Assembly (NCBI GenBank): GCA_030584025.1 | Contig: CP129487.1 | Coordinates: 1,860,001-1,924,000 of the forward strand | DNA: 64,000 bases | Reading direction: 5' to 3' | Origin: Cyclobacteriaceae bacterium | GTDB lineage: Bacteria; Bacteroidota; Bacteroidia; Cytophagales; Cyclobacteriaceae | Shown: piece after piece, positions 62,810-64,000 of the stretch | Numbering within the stretch: the first letter of the stretch is position 1 | Layout: every line of letters starts with the position of its first letter | Notes under the pieces: model-generated | What the model was told of the DNA's origin: nothing | The model's database searches: none | Seen by the model: the letters and a program-made list of their open reading frames with translations, nothing else | Program-made: the position numbers and the translations under genes

Positions 62810-63565
62810 ATGCTGTCGATAAAGAATTTACACGCCAAGATTGAAGACAATCAAATTCTTAATGGTTTGAACCTGGAAGTAAAACCAGGAGAAGTTCACG
62901 CCATTATGGGGCCTAATGGTTCCGGAAAAAGTACACTGGCTTCGGTTTTGGCTGGCCGTGAAGAGTTTGAAGTTACCGATGGAACCGTTGAGTACTTAGG
63001 CAAAGATTTGCTTGAGCTTGCTCCGGAAGAACGTGCCCGCGAAGGTGTATTCCTTGCCTTTCAATATCCGGTTGAAATACCGGGCGTAAGCACCATCAAC
63101 TTTATGAAAACGGCTGTTAACCAGGTACGTGAAGCGCGTGGACAGCAACCCTTAGATGCCGTTTCATTTCTCGGACTGATGAAGGAAAAAATGAAGCTGG
63201 TGGAGATTGATCAGTCGTTGTTAAATCGATCGTTGAATGAAGGGTTCTCGGGTGGCGAGAAAAAGCGCAACGAAATATTTCAAATGGCCATGCTGGAACC
63301 CAAGTTAGCCATTCTTGACGAAACGGATTCCGGTCTTGATATTGATGCCTTGCGTATTGTGGCAAATGGGGTGAATAAATTACGCGACAAGAATAAAGCG
63401 ATTATTGTTGTAACGCACTACCAGCGCTTACTGGAATACATTGTTCCGGATTTTGTGCACGTATTGTACAAAGGCAAGATTGTGAAGTCAGGTACAAAAG
63501 AACTGGCGCTTGAACTTGAAGCGAAAGGATACGACTGGATTAAAGATGAGGTAGCCGTAGCGTAA
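62810..63565 (+). CDS. sufC: Fe-S cluster assembly ATPase SufC
   Basis: A 251-residue ABC-type ATPase of the SufBCD complex. Walker A GPNGSGKST (starting at about residue 34), signature FSGGEKKRNEIFQMA, Walker B LAILDETDSGLDIDAL, and the switch His in VVTHYQ. The glutamate after Walker B and the salt-bridge residues of SufC are present. It sits 40 bases after sufB and 2 bases before sufD. Confidence 0.97.
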   Translation: MLSIKNLHAKIEDNQILNGLNLEVKPGEVHAIMGPNGSGKSTLASVLAGREEFEVTDGTVEYLGKDLLELAPEERAREGVFLAFQYPVEIPGVSTINFMKTAVNQVREARGQQPLDAVSFLGLMKEKMKLVEIDQSLLNRSLNEGFSGGEKKRNEIFQMAMLEPKLAILDETDSGLDIDALRIVANGVNKLRDKNKAIIVVTHYQRLLEYIVPDFVHVLYKGKIVKSGTKELALELEAKGYDWIKDEVAVA

Positions 63566-63567
63566 TC

Positions 63568-64000
63568 ATGAGTGCAGTAATTGAAACATCTCCCCTACTT
63601 TCGGATATCCTCGCAGCGATAAAACCCATTGATGGGTTAAAAGCTGAAGCATTCGCGGTATTGGAACAACTCGGCTTACCCGGCAATAAAAGTGAAGAGT
63701 ATAAATTCACACCCATAACCCGTACGCTTGAAAAGAATTTCAACTTCGCTACCAAAAACAGTGCAAGCGAACTGAAAAGCACCGAATCATTTGCTATTCC
63801 CGGTGTTGATGCACACACCCTTGTTTTTGTAAACGGAGTTTTTGTTGAGGAACTCTCCCGGTACAACCAAACTGATTTGAAGATCACAGCAACATCTGGA
63901 ACAGAAAATGGTTTTGGAACACTAGCGGATTACAAATCGGATGCATTGGTTGCATGGAACACAGCTGCCTGGACCAGTGGCATTTCAATTGAAGTGAAAG
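63568..64000 (+). CDS. sufD: Fe-S cluster assembly protein SufD, 3'-truncated
   Basis: The first 144 codons of SufD, the second scaffold subunit of SufBCD, running off the right edge. The N-terminal LKAEAFAVLEQLGLPGNKSE and EYKFTPITRTLEK match the conserved SufD opening, and FVNGVFVEELS matches the start of the beta-helix region. ATG at 63568 is 2 bases after the sufC stop, so it is tightly coupled. Confidence 0.93.
   Translation, partial: MSAVIETSPLLSDILAAIKPIDGLKAEAFAVLEQLGLPGNKSEEYKFTPITRTLEKNFNFATKNSASELKSTESFAIPGVDAHTLVFVNGVFVEELSRYNQTDLKITATSGTENGFGTLADYKSDALVAWNTAAWTSGISIEVK

Overview
The window reads as a stretch of chromosome from a Bacteroidota species, most likely of the order Cytophagales. 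This rests on a giant cell-surface protein with a type IX secretion (T9SS) C-terminal sorting signal, an outer-membrane GH13 amylase, TonB and OmpA-type proteins, many lipoproteins, TAnnTTTG-type -7 promoter boxes, weak Shine-Dalgarno signals, and CGTCATTGCGAG-type palindromic repeats. The assignment is inference; no rRNA or marker phylogeny was possible. Gene density is high and most genes are housekeeping or envelope genes. I see no prophage, CRISPR array, integrase or transposase.

Layout. 1-3122: a metal-ion ABC transporter operon (ATPase cut by the left edge, permease fused to a DtxR-like domain, second permease), interrupted by a small four-helix-bundle gene flanked by inverted repeats. 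3163-4533: mnmE. 4618-8395: EthD protein, DUF3179 membrane protein, zinc metallopeptidase, OmpA-family protein. 8396-10453: palindromic repeat and an exported amylase. 10490-17396 (minus strand): HrpB helicase, a large zinc metalloprotease, a tandem universal stress protein, a TonB. 17587-23359: exported rhodanese, pirin, DinB-like protein, esterase, small exported protein, VOC lipoprotein, formamidase-like lipoprotein. 23360-25800: DEAD-box RNA helicase with a structured leader, then a histone-H1-like protein. 25819-30228 (minus): acyltransferase, MreB-like protein, TPR sensor kinase. 30280-34247 (plus): channel-like membrane protein, SPFH protein, citrate synthase, acyl-CoA-binding protein, RsmE. 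34262-43432 (minus): a ~3056-residue T9SS surface protein. 43567-50421: unknown proteins, TlpA thioredoxin, CoaX, sirtuin, TopA. 50786-58540: alanine/glycine symporter, a conserved unknown protein, an NSS symporter, a ClC channel, TerB-like and TolB-like proteins. 58636-60309: long-chain acyl-CoA ligase. 60454-60627 (minus): a tRNA-like RNA with a giant insert. 60773 to the end: an AsnC/Lrp regulator and the sufBCD operon, with sufD cut by the right edge.

Functional links. The genes form short units rather than one large system: metal uptake at the left, Fe-S cluster assembly at the right, citrate synthase with an acyl-CoA-binding protein in the middle, and TopA, CoaX and sirtuin in a row.

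The observations I find least explained are the tRNA-like RNA at 60454-60627, the four-helix-bundle cassette inside the metal-transport operon, and the channel-like protein at 30280-31044, which lacks the potassium selectivity signature.
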